Of a DNA stretch of 64,000 nucleotides, positions 23,901-36,134 are shown in pieces. Origin of the DNA: Capniomyces stellatus (taxonomy: Eukaryota > Kickxellomycota > Harpellomycetes > Harpellales > Legeriomycetaceae); NCBI GenBank assembly GCA_001661515.1, contig LUVW01000036.1, positions 211,067 through 275,066 on the forward strand, given 5' to 3'. The translations under genes and the position numbers were made by a program. Positions within the stretch are counted from its first letter, which is position 1; every line of letters begins with the position of its first letter. The notes below the pieces were generated by a model. It had not been told where the DNA came from. It was given only the letters and a program-made list of their open reading frames with translations, and ran no database searches.

Positions 23901-26900
23901 TGCTTTGCTGCAGTTTTACACACCAGCAAATCTATGGTTTGACCTCAATTCCAACCCACCCCCCCCATTCCAATAGCTTTATCTCGACATCCTCCTACTC
24001 AACTAGAACAAACTTACATAATTCCAAGTCTTTGTATTCAAAAAAAAAAAGTTCCATTTCGAAACTTAATACCTGTCGTTTTAAAAATCATATGTACTTA
24101 CTCAAAGCTCATTTCGAGCTGCTTCAATTAACTCGATGCCTCTCATGCAATAATACTCGAGTATATTAAGGCTGCTTTCATTTCATCAATATCAACATCT
24201 TAATTAACTCTCGTTTAACCGATTCCTAACATCAAATGTATCATTGATAGTTAGATTACTATTCAAGGCGTGGGTCGAAATTTTTGAAGAGATTCATAAT
24301 TGATACATTACTTGCAGCTTGATTCATTGGACTTGTAGTCTATTTTGTAACTTTCTAGTGATATTTCTCAAAACGTCAAGGTTTTCTTTGATTGACAAAT
24401 CGGTTTTATCCCCAGGAATTCACGGGGTGGAATAAGAACTTCAGTTTCACTAGAATTGTCCCGATATGTCCCTAGCCCAAACGCCTATTACAAAGAACTA
24501 ATTGTACTATTATACAATTCATCACCAGTTTCCCAATCAAGTTTGTTACAAATTTACGCAAATTGTATTTTCATTAACATCTACTTTGCTACAACTTTAC
24601 GGTAATTGTTTCTATTGTTGCAACTTTTGTCATCCTTTAGCTTTCCCTTAATTTTCTTAATCTTTTTTTTTTAACTTACCAGCACAAGGTTATTATTAAG
24701 TAATAAAAATTAGACAAAGTAATAACATCTGCAAAAAAAAAATAAAAAAAAATAAAAAGTAAACTCGAGTCTGAATTAAATCTTTAAAAAGTACAAGCAA
24801 TAAAGTAAAGTAAAATAAAGTAAAATAAAAAGGGCGAAAAGGTTAAGAATAATTGGATATATTACACTTCGTTACACGGATTTTAAACCAACACTCGCCA
24901 TCCTTGAGCTACAGAATTGCAGAAGCCTAACAGTTTTTTTTTCTGTGCAAGCTTCTGCAAGTTAAATTACGAGCACTGTACTTTGTTGGATCAACCATTA
25001 TGCTGCGGGTTTATTAATATAAATTTATTATACACACTTGAAAAATCATCGAAACGGTTAAAATGCTATCATGCGCCAATAAATCAAACCAAACTAAACC
25101 ATACCCAACTCGACACTATATATGCGTTAAACAATCATAATAACACATTCACCTCTAAGCCTACTCAACTAGCATATATATTTAGTGAAAGTTAAGATTG
25201 CCAATGATTTAAAGTTAGCATGAGTGATTTCCGGAAAATAAAACAGTTACTACGTCGGATTTAATGGCCATGTTATCTGCTGGCTAGCTTCACGGCCTAT
25301 CAAAGAAAAGGCAACATACTAATATAGCCAAATAGACACTCAAAAGCTTTAACTAGCATTGTCTATGATGCTAAGATAACGTGTTGTTTTATTCACTACG
25401 TTTTAAGATTGATAAAGCCTCGCCATAGGCGCTACATTGTTTCAGTTATTTATTGGTGGTATTTTGAGTCTTAATCTTTATATTTATATCACATTTGATA
25501 GATTCGCAGATTTTATTTTATCTCAAAAGGTAAAGTTTAACCCAAAAACCAAAGCATCAACAAAATTAAGCGAATAATAGCCGTGACGGAAAAGGGTGCG
25601 GATTGTTGTAAGCATATTAATCACCAGCAAAAAATAGCGGCTAAAATTTCCGGCTGCACAACTGTTATTTTGCTTTTTTTCTTCTAAAAGGTAGTAAGTA
25701 AAAAAAACGTGTTAAACAAGTGTGTTATTCCAGGAGAATGTGCGTTCTGATTTTAAGTCCACTGCTATATATACTTTTAAAAATATAAACGGTGCTAAAT
25801 TTACAATTTACAATGGAGATCAATTACTATTGAATTACATCATTATCAACAGAAATATGAACAACGGTAACAACAGTAACAACCGGGTCGATGCCATTGT
25901 AATCGCGCTTCTGTTCAAATCGATAAATCGGACAATCAGCCGGTTATTTTCGAATTTCACCTTTAGATTCACTTCTTGTCAATCATTATTGCTGTTATCT
26001 TCATTTTATTTTGACTAACTCAGCTTATATTTCCGGTATTGAGCCAGTAAAATATGGTTTACCAAACCAAACCACCGCAATCGCCTTAAACTGAAAGGAT
26101 GACATTGATTTGGCATGCATTAGCACATAATTGGCATTAACGCTGATATGATTCAATGTCAAAGTTCAAAAAAAAATAGAAATGATGAAATAAACTACCA
26201 CCTAAAAAAGAGTTTGAAAAGCCAATGTAGACACAAGTGGAATAGTATTAGTAAAGTGTATTGCCAAACTCGAAACGTTTAATTTTACTAACTATAAAAC
26301 AGTTTAGATTTCACACATTTTTGTATCCAGTTTCAAATATTTTCCGTATGTTCTTTTAACCTGTCATCGTTTTCAACTGGATTTGCAATCTTTAAAGAAA
26401 AAAAAACTCGTTAATTTCAAAAACGGCTCAAAAATTCTAGAAAGCATAAAATGTCAGTAAATGTAAAAATATGATGATAATATTCGCCTAATAGGTCGAA
26501 CCAATATTTACGAGTTGTACTTTGACAAAATTATTCAGCAAGCAATGTCGATAATAATAAAAAACATAATTACCAGGCTGCTAGGTACAACGACAAGTTT
26601 TTTATCACGCGTTATTAAAATTAGAGTTTTCGACAGTGTACTTACTACTAATGCCCGAAGTAGCGCTTACTTGCGCTTTGATATTATATCAATAACCATA
26701 GTGGCTATATATGCACAAAAACACAGTAATACCAAGGAGCCAGTAAAAGTCAAGCACTAAAGAAAATAGAAGCAATGCTAGAATAGCACGAGCAAATAGT
26801 ATGGCGGCAAAAAGAAAATAAATCACAATCACAACTAGTATAATTGGTGCAGATCAAACTAATGCAAGCAATTATATAGTAGTACCGAACTACTTTGCAA

Positions 26901-27518
26901 TTAGAAAAAACATATCGGTTTGTAGCAGATGGGATTACAAGAGCAACACACAACAATTTATAATACCGAATGGCTCTAGTTGTCTTTACCAGACACTATG
27001 CAAGTTACTGGTCTATAGTCCAAGTTAATAATAAACAACACAAACAAAAGCTTTTAGATAGAGCATGCCAACATACCACCTCAGTTACTGGCTTCGGACA
27101 GCCAAGGTGTTGACTGAAGCAATATACATTTACTTCTTCCTTCCCGTCTTTTTTCGGCTCAGAAACAACCTTATCCTGGTCTTAGTACACAGGCTTATTA
27201 CCAGGGTGCTGTGGGATTTGTGCGTGTCTCGATTATTTGTAATTTAGTTGCCTTCAAATCAATAAAAACTACAATAGTTGTCCTATTTATTGTATACGCA
27301 AGGTTTAAAAAAGCGAAATAGTTTGCTCGTATGCTAATTTACCGGTTTTAATTACAGAAAAATTGGTGAATCATAATTATATAAATATTTTATTTGTAAA
27401 ATATAAAGTAAAGCAGCGAGTAAAAGGCTATTTGTAAAATAAATAAATAAATAAAACTGAAAAACTGAAAGCGTGTTGTATGCAAACACGAATTACACAC
27501 GAAACCTATAAAAATACG
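20905..27518. other. 6.6-kb spacer upstream of the Ndt80-like gene
   Basis: AT-rich DNA between the start of the Ndt80-like regulator and the stop of the secreted orphan gene. Open frames here (for example 23301-23597 -, 23900-24169 +, 25722-26018 +) have no recognisable family and AT-biased random composition. Pyrimidine-rich tracts are frequent on the + strand from 21400 to 23900. A long, possibly regulatory or 5'-leader region is common in front of fungal developmental regulators; that reading is inference. Confidence 0.55.
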
Positions 27519-29024
27519 CTAAAAATATCTCCCAGGTACACCTCGTTTCCCTGGAGCACCAGGCTCTCCAGGAATTGCCAATTTTTTAGTATAGCTGACC
27601 TTGGGGAACTGGTTTATAAATCCGGAGATACACTTGTAGACGTCAGCCGGATTAACATAATCTTCATTTCCAACAGTGAATTTTTTGTATTGTGCTCCGT
27701 CAAAATTTGCACTGGTACACCCTTTATACTTATCCCAGCCATTAACTGCTTCAATCCCAACGTTGTTTTTTAACAAAAAAGCAAGAAAAGGCTTTATGTC
27801 AAAACCAGCTAAGTTCACTAAAGAATATTCTCCGCCAAAGTAACTAAGATTATTACCTTGCAGCTCGATAAACTTGGATTTTGTGATAGTTCCAATGTAT
27901 TCCGCTTGCAATTTAAGGATATTATAAGAGACCACACTTTTAAAAAGTTCTGATGCCATTTTTAAGACACATTTTTTCTCTTTTAGAAAATCAATGTTGG
28001 CTGAATTATTCAAATTACTCATTCTTACTGTAATTTCTTCAATTTTATCTAAGGCATCCATGTATTTACTATAATCTGACGCGTAATCTTCCCATCGATA
28101 ATCATAATTCATTGATAGATCAAATAAAATTCCAATAAAACTATTGAAATTAGTTTTAAAATCGTCCATTTCACCATCACCAACACCCAAGAGGTTAGCA
28201 TATATGTTTATAACGGACCCTCTCAATGAATCATTATCGATACTATGATCTGTGCAAAACCCAAAGTGAATCAAAGCGGTCTTTATGAATTCGGTCACAT
28301 ATCCGGGGTTTATTGCTGAAGCAGCAACCAACTCTTTAAGGTTTCCCTTTATAGTTAAATGATCCAGAAACTTCTCATTTAATTCATTTGCCATTTCATC
28401 AATCTCAGCCTTAGTATATTTTCCTCCATTACTAACATACTTGATAATGTCCACAATTTTGAAAAATTCGCTTTTGTACCTGTAAAGTATTTTTTTAAAC
28501 CCTTTTTTATCTGTAGACCCAGATAAATGCTTAATATTCGCAGCGCTATCAACAAATGTCTCCAAAGTTAAAATTTCTCTTGTAATTTTGGAGATGGCAT
28601 TAATATTCGTAGTATCACCCTTTTGAAGATTCTCAAACTGTACACTCCGTTCAAGCCTAATACTCTTAATTGAATCATAAATATTGACAATCAGATCCTT
28701 ATTTAGCATATCTAGTGGCTTTTCAAATACAATATTTCTTAAAATATATACATGGTCATCGTAACTCTCAACTCTGGCACCTTTTTTGACAGATTTTATA
28801 CTTGTAAAAATCTCAACAAACCGTTCCAAGTATCCACCATCTGCTGTTAATGGGAAATCCTCTATTTCCATTTTACATTTAGCGTTAAGAATAGTATCCT
28901 TCAAAGATCCAATTCCTTCCAAAATACCTTTATACATGTCAGTAGTACCCCCCTCACTAGAACAAGCGCTAGGTGGAATTAGCACCAAACACCACACTGC
29001 TAAAAATATGAACAGTGATTTCAT
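27519..29024 (-). CDS. Secreted protein of unknown family with short collagen-like C-terminus
   Basis: A 501-codon single-exon frame starting with an ATG at 29024. The N-terminus is a clear signal peptide (MKSLFIFLAVWCLVLIPPSA, then CSSEGG). The body is mostly predicted helix, rich in Lys/Ile/Asn/Asp, with about five Cys and no transmembrane segment. The last residues are IPGEPGAPGKRGVPGRYF, four Gly-X-Y triplets at the very end. I do not recognise the family. Collagen-like triplets can trimerise if long enough, but four are too few for a stable triple helix by themselves, so they may be a linker or a remnant. The gene is isolated, with 6.6 kb and 1.7 kb of spacer on its two sides. A secreted, host- or surface-related role is a guess. 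Confidence 0.75.
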   Translation of the reverse strand: MKSLFIFLAVWCLVLIPPSACSSEGGTTDMYKGILEGIGSLKDTILNAKCKMEIEDFPLTADGGYLERFVEIFTSIKSVKKGARVESYDDHVYILRNIVFEKPLDMLNKDLIVNIYDSIKSIRLERSVQFENLQKGDTTNINAISKITREILTLETFVDSAANIKHLSGSTDKKGFKKILYRYKSEFFKIVDIIKYVSNGGKYTKAEIDEMANELNEKFLDHLTIKGNLKELVAASAINPGYVTEFIKTALIHFGFCTDHSIDNDSLRGSVINIYANLLGVGDGEMDDFKTNFNSFIGILFDLSMNYDYRWEDYASDYSKYMDALDKIEEITVRMSNLNNSANIDFLKEKKCVLKMASELFKSVVSYNILKLQAEYIGTITKSKFIELQGNNLSYFGGEYSLVNLAGFDIKPFLAFLLKNNVGIEAVNGWDKYKGCTSANFDGAQYKKFTVGNEDYVNPADVYKCISGFINQFPKVSYTKKLAIPGEPGAPGKRGVPGRYF

Positions 29025-30706
29025 TCTCAGCCAACTTTGTCAGGTTGTAGATTTCTGGTTACTGCCGATTCCGTTTAAAACTATTTTTAAATGAATATTC
29101 TTAGAATAGTAAAAAATTATTACTTGAACTATTTTTTTTTTTTTTGCCAAAAGTAATAGCTATCTTTCTTAATAGCAGCAAATAAATAAAGGTAATACTG
29201 TATAGATCGAAAAGTAGTTGTATTTTCAAATAAGAGTTTGCTAAAGTAAAGATTAAAGATGAAAAAGTTTACATTTTTGTGAAAAAAGAAACTCAAGCGT
29301 GGTCAAGTATTTATAACGTTTTTATAATTCGTTTGTTAGTAGTATAGTATGGACAGATATGGCTAGCTAGGATAATTTAAAAGGCTATAAAGTACACTTT
29401 TATATGCGAAATTTGTCATGAGTCTAGTTGGTTAATACCTATTTGTAGTTTAGCAGAAGAGTACAATAGGAGGGGAGAAAGTGTTTATAGTGCAAAGGTA
29501 TATAGAACAAGTAATCTTTTTTAGCGATCTTTTTGGAATACCACTTTGTAAACAGCATTAATGTATTTTTTTTATACAGCTTTGTTATTATTTACAAGTA
29601 AGTTGTATTGTATGTTTATTGTAGAACTTGTTGTTTATAAGACGTCTAAATATGCCAACCTTGCATTTGTTTACACTAAAGAGCACAATATATCTTCCAT
29701 AAACAATTTTACTGGTGAATCGGCTCATGTTTGCAATATTATATTTCTTATCGAAGGAGAGGGGTCATCAATACATACTAAAGATTACAGACAGATAGCA
29801 AATAGAAGTGCATAACTGAGCTATCAAGGAAAGTACATTGGTTGTACAGAGAAACATACGAAACAACAGAATGGTGCACTCAATAGCCTTTTTATTATTT
29901 CCTCTGTACAATTGCAAAATCTATGTACACTTATACACATGCAGGCAGAGTATAAGAGCGTGGCCAATTGTTTACAATACAGAATATGTATTGCTATGTA
30001 AACTTTATATAACCAGCACAGAAAACCACATATTTGTTTATTCAGTGGAAAGCGTTTATTCTATGTAACCAACTGAACTACATTTGTGTGGTAGCAGGCG
30101 AGTAGAATTTCAGGAAGCTAAACAGGTTATAAAGTCATCAATACATTCTAGAAATATACAAAAGATCATGCTGAACCAAGCGTCTAAACCAATCGACAAG
30201 TACGGAGTATATTCACTCGAAAATCTTTAGTTGAAATAAAAATGATGTTTAGTTATATATTAGAGTCGAATTGAAAATAATCAAGCGTCAATGTTGCTTG
30301 AAAAAAAGCACAACTAGAGGTTGTATTGATATAATTTGAAATGATCTGGCTGAACCAAGCGAGCTAGACTGAAATAATTAAATACCAAGACAATGGTTTA
30401 AAAATAATAAACGAAAGCACAATCATGTAATTTCAGTAAATAAAACAACCATAAAATAAAAAAAAACTCGAGTGGTAAAATATGCCGATATTTCAAAGTA
30501 ATATGTGTATTGCTTGGTTCGAGTCTAAGGCCAAAAACTAGCCAGTAACACACAGTATTAAATAGCAAAGCAGTCATTTCTTCATCCAGTTGAACTCCTA
30601 AAAAAACAGACACACAAAGTGAAGGAAAAAAGAAAAGAAAAACGGTATTAGTTTGATTGGTATGATTAAATAAACACAACAGCAAACAACTTGACATCGA
30701 TTAAAT
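29025..30706. other. AT-rich spacer
   Basis: 1.7 kb between the secreted orphan gene and the 3' end of HACL1. It has a T14 run near 29130 and otherwise nothing I can assign. Open frames at 29561-29815 and 29838-30068 show no family resemblance. Confidence 0.6.
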
Positions 30707-33700
30707 TTATAGGTGACTTGCCAGCTTCTTCATTCCACCAGGGTTGATAAGGCAGTTGATAACAGTTAGGTTATTGGAAAGCAGAGCTTTTTTAAAGGCA
30801 GAACTAAGCTCAGATGGAGTTCGAACCAAATAGCCATCGCCACCTAGAGAAATGGATAGGTTGTGGTATTGTATTTCTGGCATAAGTGCAGTTGGTGGTA
30901 GATTGCCAGCTAGTGACATTTCATTGTACTGGGGCTTGTCTAGGCCAAAGTAGATTCCAGAATTGTTTATAACAATTATGATAATGGAGAGGTTTGATCT
31001 AACAGCTGTTTCGATCTCAATGGCACTGGTTAAAGCAGGTATACAATATATATATATATATACAAACATAAGAAAGAATACAGAAGGTTACAGCGATAAA
31101 CAAGATAAATAAAAAAAATAGTGTTTTAAGGTGTAGCTATAACAAGTGAGGAAAGATATATAGACATATTATGGGAGAGTAGTCATAAAGTACCTGAACC
31201 CAAAAGCAGAGTCTCCAACAATGGCAACAACCTTTTCCTTGGGATAAGCGAGTTGGGCTAGTATCAAATACACCAAAAAGCAACAATATTAGCAATGTAA
31301 GTAAGGGGCGTTTAGTCTGACAGAATAAGATGGAATAGAAATGAATGAAAAAGGAAAAAGAAAAAAAAGTGATAATGTTGAAAAACAAAATATAAAAACA
31401 CAGTAAATAAACATAAATGTAGCGTTACCAGCAATACAAAAGCCCAAACCGATACCCATGGTGCCAAAAGTGCCTAAAAGAAATAACAGGAACATACAAA
31501 AAAAAATAGATAAGTAAGTTATCAAGAGAACAAGTCAATGGGGACTAGGCTATGTTATCATCATCATCATCATTTTCATTTTCTATTATTATTATTGTTT
31601 AAAAAAAGGGGGTAGAAGAAATGTATTCAAGTAAATACCAGCATCAAGTCTTCTTCTTGGAAGTTCAAATTCAAAAATACTTCTTGCTATATCCATGGTA
31701 TTTGCACCCTCACTAACCACAATGGCATCGCTTGGAATCAATGACTTGATTTCACCGAATGCTCTATAGTAGGACATTGGAATAGTTTCATCAGCAAACT
31801 TTGTTGCCAATCCTGAGCTGTTCTTGTTGACTTTTTCGGTTAACAAGTCGATAAATGCAGTTGGAGTTTGGTAACTGGAGCCATCTTTTTTCAGTTTTAG
31901 TTCCTTGATTAGACTGGAAACAGTAATCGGCAAATGACCAACCATAGCGCTGTCTATCTGAACGTGATGGCCAATTTCAGCACCATCGATATCAGCTTGA
32001 ATTACTTTACAGGATTTGTTAAACCGTTTTCCAAAGTGAAGAATCCAGTTTAATCTATTTTAAAGGACAAATTTAACACCCACCACCCCATTGTTGGTAA
32101 GCGTTAGTTGGATAGAAATCAGCACTGCTTTTTTTAAAAATAAAAAACTGATCCAAAAGCCACAAAATCCTACCTCGCACCCAGTACCAAAACAACGTCC
32201 GCCGACTCCAAAGCCAACGACCGGGCCGCGGAGACATTCAGTGGGTGCTTATCCGACACTACACCCTTGCCCTAAGCACCAAACAATCCGGTTTTAGCTG
32301 TCAACATAAGAACCAATTGGCTTTACACAAACAAGTCTTCTAAATGAAAAAGAAGGAAAACCCCCTCCGTTCTTACCATTGGTGTGGGTAAAAAAGGAGA
32401 CTGTAAAAAGTCAACCAACTCGCCAATTTCCTTCTCGGCCCTTGAAATAGATGCCCTACATTTGCACAAAGAGTGGGTGTTTGTAGCAATATATATTTGT
32501 GTGTATATACAAACGTAAAGTTGGTATTGTTATGTATTGACAAACCAAACACCAAGTTCCAGAATTGAATGTGGCCCCCAAGTAGCTGTTCCCGCTTTTT
32601 ATTTCTTTTTCTCTTTTTGCGACTTGAATCTCTTACCCTTTCCCAATTATTATCAATGGAGATTTGGCGTTTAGAATAATATCAGCTGCCGATGAAATAT
32701 CCTCGACCGAAGCACCACAATAGTGTGGTTTGAATTCCCGGGATTGCGCAACTAGATCCACAGCCAGCTTGCCCTTAATCATGTCTGCTGGGAAATCCAA
32801 GTATACTGGCCCAGGCTTTCCTGCTACCGATTCCTTAAACCCACGCTCGATCAGCCTCTCCATGTCCTCAATCCTATTTGCCTTTCCCGAATAGCTAAAT
32901 CCATCATTTTTCAACACATTTTTATTAATACATATGTCCACTGCAGTGACGTGCTTTATATTTATATACGTATTTGCTATGTTTTCCAACTTACTTTGTA
33001 TACGGTTTGCACAGCGCAATCTGATCAAGCTCTTGAAAGCTTCCAAGCCCAACCTTTATTTTATCACCAAATTTACACCATAGTGGCTTTATTCAATTTG
33101 GTGCTTGTGGCTTTTTGACGTCTACTTTTGCGATTTCTACTCCAATTCTTGCAAATCTGCTGCATTTTAATGTGCCCCTAATAAAATTCCTATTCATTTA
33201 AAAAAATATATCCTAATTGTTACCTGGTCTGATTCGCAGGATCCCCCCAACACTATCATCGGCCACTTGTTGACATTTGCGTTTACTATCCCGCTCAACG
33301 CTACACAAGCATACCATCAATCAAGCGCATAACCGCACAGTCATACAATTAGCCTCTCCCCAAGAACTCAAAAAGCTCGGTATTATTAAAAACTATGTAT
33401 AGAACTGCTTTTCTTTTCCCGCTCATATCTTATCTATTCTTGTTTCATTTTTTTTATTTATTTACCATTTACAACTCCTGGTCCTGAAACAACTAGACAT
33501 ATTCCCGGCTTCCCAGTTATGTAGCCTATCAGATATACACACAAGTTTACATACATTCAGCAGAGTTTATCAAGTCATTCTATTTCTGCGAAAAATGCTG
33601 TTTTTTTTACCAAGGCCAACAAGTCTAACGTTAGTTTGTAATTGTTTCAAAGTATGTATATTTATAACTGAAGGTTTTACCCCAAGCAGAGGCTGCATAA

Positions 33701-34058
33701 CTAGCCGACTGTTCGTTTCTAAATCCAATAAACTTTATTCCCTCTGCAATGCAAGCTTCGCCAATCTAAAAAAAAGGGGGGTGAATACCAATCGCCAATT
33801 TTTTGAATTGTAATATTTATTACTCCTTTGAATTTGAATTTTTGTATCTCTACTGAAAAAACATAAATGCCTACGCCTCGTTTATGTTTTAAAATCAGTG
33901 CTACTTGGTTTTTTTTTTCTTTTTCATTTCAAAATAAATATGATGTCTGGTTTAGCTCGAACCTCTACAACTGGTATCCCAACTATCCCAAAAACGACCG
34001 TTACTCCCTGTCGCACTAACCCCCTTGCTATTATCTGTGCACCTGTAATTTCACTCAT
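30707..34058 (-). CDS. HACL1: 2-hydroxyacyl-CoA lyase, peroxisomal, thiamine-diphosphate dependent
   Basis: Cleaves 2-hydroxyacyl-CoA to formyl-CoA and an aldehyde during alpha-oxidation (family knowledge). Twelve exons join in frame to 551 codons: 34058-33963, 33765-33681, 33525-33466, 33300-33224, 33053-32995, 32894-32637, 32455-32377, 32271-32174, 32054-31639, 31473-31429, 31257-31194, 31025-30707. The N-terminal TPP domain has [37 protein letters not shown] (catalytic Glu) and [16 protein letters not shown]. The middle domain has [13 protein letters not shown] and PLIIIGKG, then [14 protein letters not shown]. The C-terminal TPP site runs from GDSAFGFSAIEIE to INNSGIYFG. The protein ends ASHL-stop; SHL is an accepted PTS1 variant. 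Human HACL1 is 578 residues. Exon 1 needs a GTTCGA donor; the other donors are more usual. Confidence 0.94.
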
Positions 34059-34892
34059 TATTTTTTCGCTAGCGTCTTGTTTATCTTTGGTTTTCCTTGT
34101 TTATTGTTTTTCTTTTCGTTTATGTTTGTTTACTGCCAACCTTGTCTTTAAGGATATTTGTATTACCGTGCTAAGCTGTAAAAGGCTACTCAAAAGTGTA
34201 CTATATATTGAAGATGTTTGAATGTCTGAGCAGGGTTTCTCTACTTTTTTTTTCTTTACAGAATTATGGAGGCTTTTAAACAATCCAAGCAAAATTGAGA
34301 TAGCTGCCTTTTAATTTATTTCCAAAATAAAATAAAAAAAGCGCATTGTGCTGTTTTATATATAGTCCCACAGTTTCCTCTATTCAACAGCAATTAATTG
34401 GGAAGATTATTTGGAATCCTTTGATATGTCCGGTTATTTTACTCCTCAAACTGGTTTGGTATAATCAAAATATCAATGTCAGTTCAAATCACAACAAATT
34501 AACGGAAGTCAGCCGATATGGCCCGAGTTTGGACTTGTCTCCATTTTTTAAAAATAGTAATGAATTCTGATCTTGAGTTTGAGTTTGAGTTTGAGTTTGA
34601 GCTTTGCTTATTCGATGCTTCAATCTTGAGAACATGAAACATTTTGCCCTAATTATTGGACCACGATTTGAAATAACCAATGTTTTACTGTGGACATAGA
34701 GATAGAGCAAAATCATTAAAGTTTAAAAAACAGGATTGTATTTAAAAGGTATAGCTGAGCTGAAACAAAATTAGGTTGGCTGAAAATACAAAAATTAGCC
34801 CAAAATGTTATAAAACAATATAGATGATATATAACAGAAAAAAAGGTATAATGAAATAAAGAGAGGGGATATACATTGAAACAAATCTAAAA
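34059..34892. other. Spacer with TTGAGT hexamer run
   Basis: Spacer between the HACL1 start and the ZIP stop. A short tandem of TTGAGT-type hexamers lies at about 34573-34600. No gene seen. Confidence 0.6.
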
Positions 34893-36134
34893 CTAGGCCC
34901 AGTTTCCGATAACTGCCATTGCTACTGCACCAGAGTACATCAATATAAATGCACAGAGTTTGTATGATTTGGAGCTTCTTCTAAAGTTTTTGCTGCCAAA
35001 CTCTTCAACAATTAAGCTTACGAGTGCCACGTATATGAGAATACCAGCACTGATAGCTTCAAATATACCCAATGTGATCAAGAAGGTAGGCGAGTTCATG
35101 GCAAAGAACTTGTGGGTCAAAATACCAACCATTTGTCCCAACGGAGTAGACAGCATATACAACACAACACCGATGTATGATAGACTCTTGTATCTAGAGG
35201 CCCCTGAGCAGTGCAAGTGCGCCAAACGATCTCCAACAGCAAGGCCCTCAAAAAGTTGATGGAACGCAACAGCAGTGGCATACGAAAGTATCTGCTTGTC
35301 AGGAAGCAAACCAACAGTGAGTCCAATGATAATTGAATGCGAGACAATACCAAACTCAAGAACAAAAGTTGAAATTGGTGAAACCGAAGATTCATGGGAA
35401 GACTCAAACATGTGGTTGTGTGTGTGTCCGTGGTTATGCGTTGACATGTTCTGGTCTTCCTCAGCGTGTTTTAGCTCATTTGAAGCAAGGCTTGATGTAG
35501 ACGATTCTTCTTTGTTAGGCGTAAAGAGAAATTCTATTGCTTGCATCACAAATATAGAGATTATGCAGATTACACCGCTCCAGCCTTCATACCCTCCCAA
35601 ATATCCACTCACGCACTCATTGCTAAGAAGCCCAAACGACGCGTTGTAAATGTGGATAAAAGCTGTTGACAGAATTACACCAATGCCTACAAATTTACCC
35701 AAGCTGACTATCTTTCTTGATGCCTTCATGGATGGAAACATTACCAGCATCACTGGGAAAAACGCTGAAAGTCCTCCAACAGCCATAATAACAAACAAAG
35801 ATACCAACTGCCCTTTCAATGACCATCCTTCAACGCCAACTAGACCACAATCGCCTCCTGTAACTCCGTGCCCAGCGTGCCCCGAGTGATCAGATCCAGA
35901 CTCAGACTCTTCCGCTTCATGGTCATGGCTATCTTTAGTTTCGGCAACGGTTGCATGCTCTGAGTGATCATGGCCATCATGGTCATCGTGAACTGGTGCG
36001 GCTGGATTGGCTGGTATTGACTCGGTGCTGTTGTTTGTGGCTAGCCCATTGGCGGCAGAGTCCTGTGAATATGTACTTGCTGCAAGCGAAAGAATAAGCA
36101 GAGCTGCTAGAGGTAATTTATGTGCAAACTTCAT
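34893..36134 (-). CDS. ZIP-family zinc/iron transporter (ZRT/IRT-like)
   Basis: Divalent metal uptake carrier, probably at the plasma membrane. The frame from the ATG at 36134 gives 413 codons; an upstream in-frame TTG at 36170 is not a likely start. Residues 1-~24 look like a signal peptide (MKFAHKLPLAALLILSLAAS). The lumenal/extracellular N-terminus is His/Asp/Glu-rich (HDDHDGHDHSEH). The loop between TM3 and TM4 has another His cluster (HNHGHTHNH), expected to bind metal. TM4 carries HSIIIG (His ~266) and TM5 HQLFEG (His ~292), the hallmark metal-binding pair of ZIP transporters. About eight hydrophobic helices can be counted. Length and order fit ZRT1/ZRT2/ZIP1-3. The exact metal is not decided by the sequence. 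Confidence 0.94.
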   Translation of the reverse strand: MKFAHKLPLAALLILSLAASTYSQDSAANGLATNNSTESIPANPAAPVHDDHDGHDHSEHATVAETKDSHDHEAEESESGSDHSGHAGHGVTGGDCGLVGVEGWSLKGQLVSLFVIMAVGGLSAFFPVMLVMFPSMKASRKIVSLGKFVGIGVILSTAFIHIYNASFGLLSNECVSGYLGGYEGWSGVICIISIFVMQAIEFLFTPNKEESSTSSLASNELKHAEEDQNMSTHNHGHTHNHMFESSHESSVSPISTFVLEFGIVSHSIIIGLTVGLLPDKQILSYATAVAFHQLFEGLAVGDRLAHLHCSGASRYKSLSYIGVVLYMLSTPLGQMVGILTHKFFAMNSPTFLITLGIFEAISAGILIYVALVSLIVEEFGSKNFRRSSKSYKLCAFILMYSGAVAMAVIGNWA

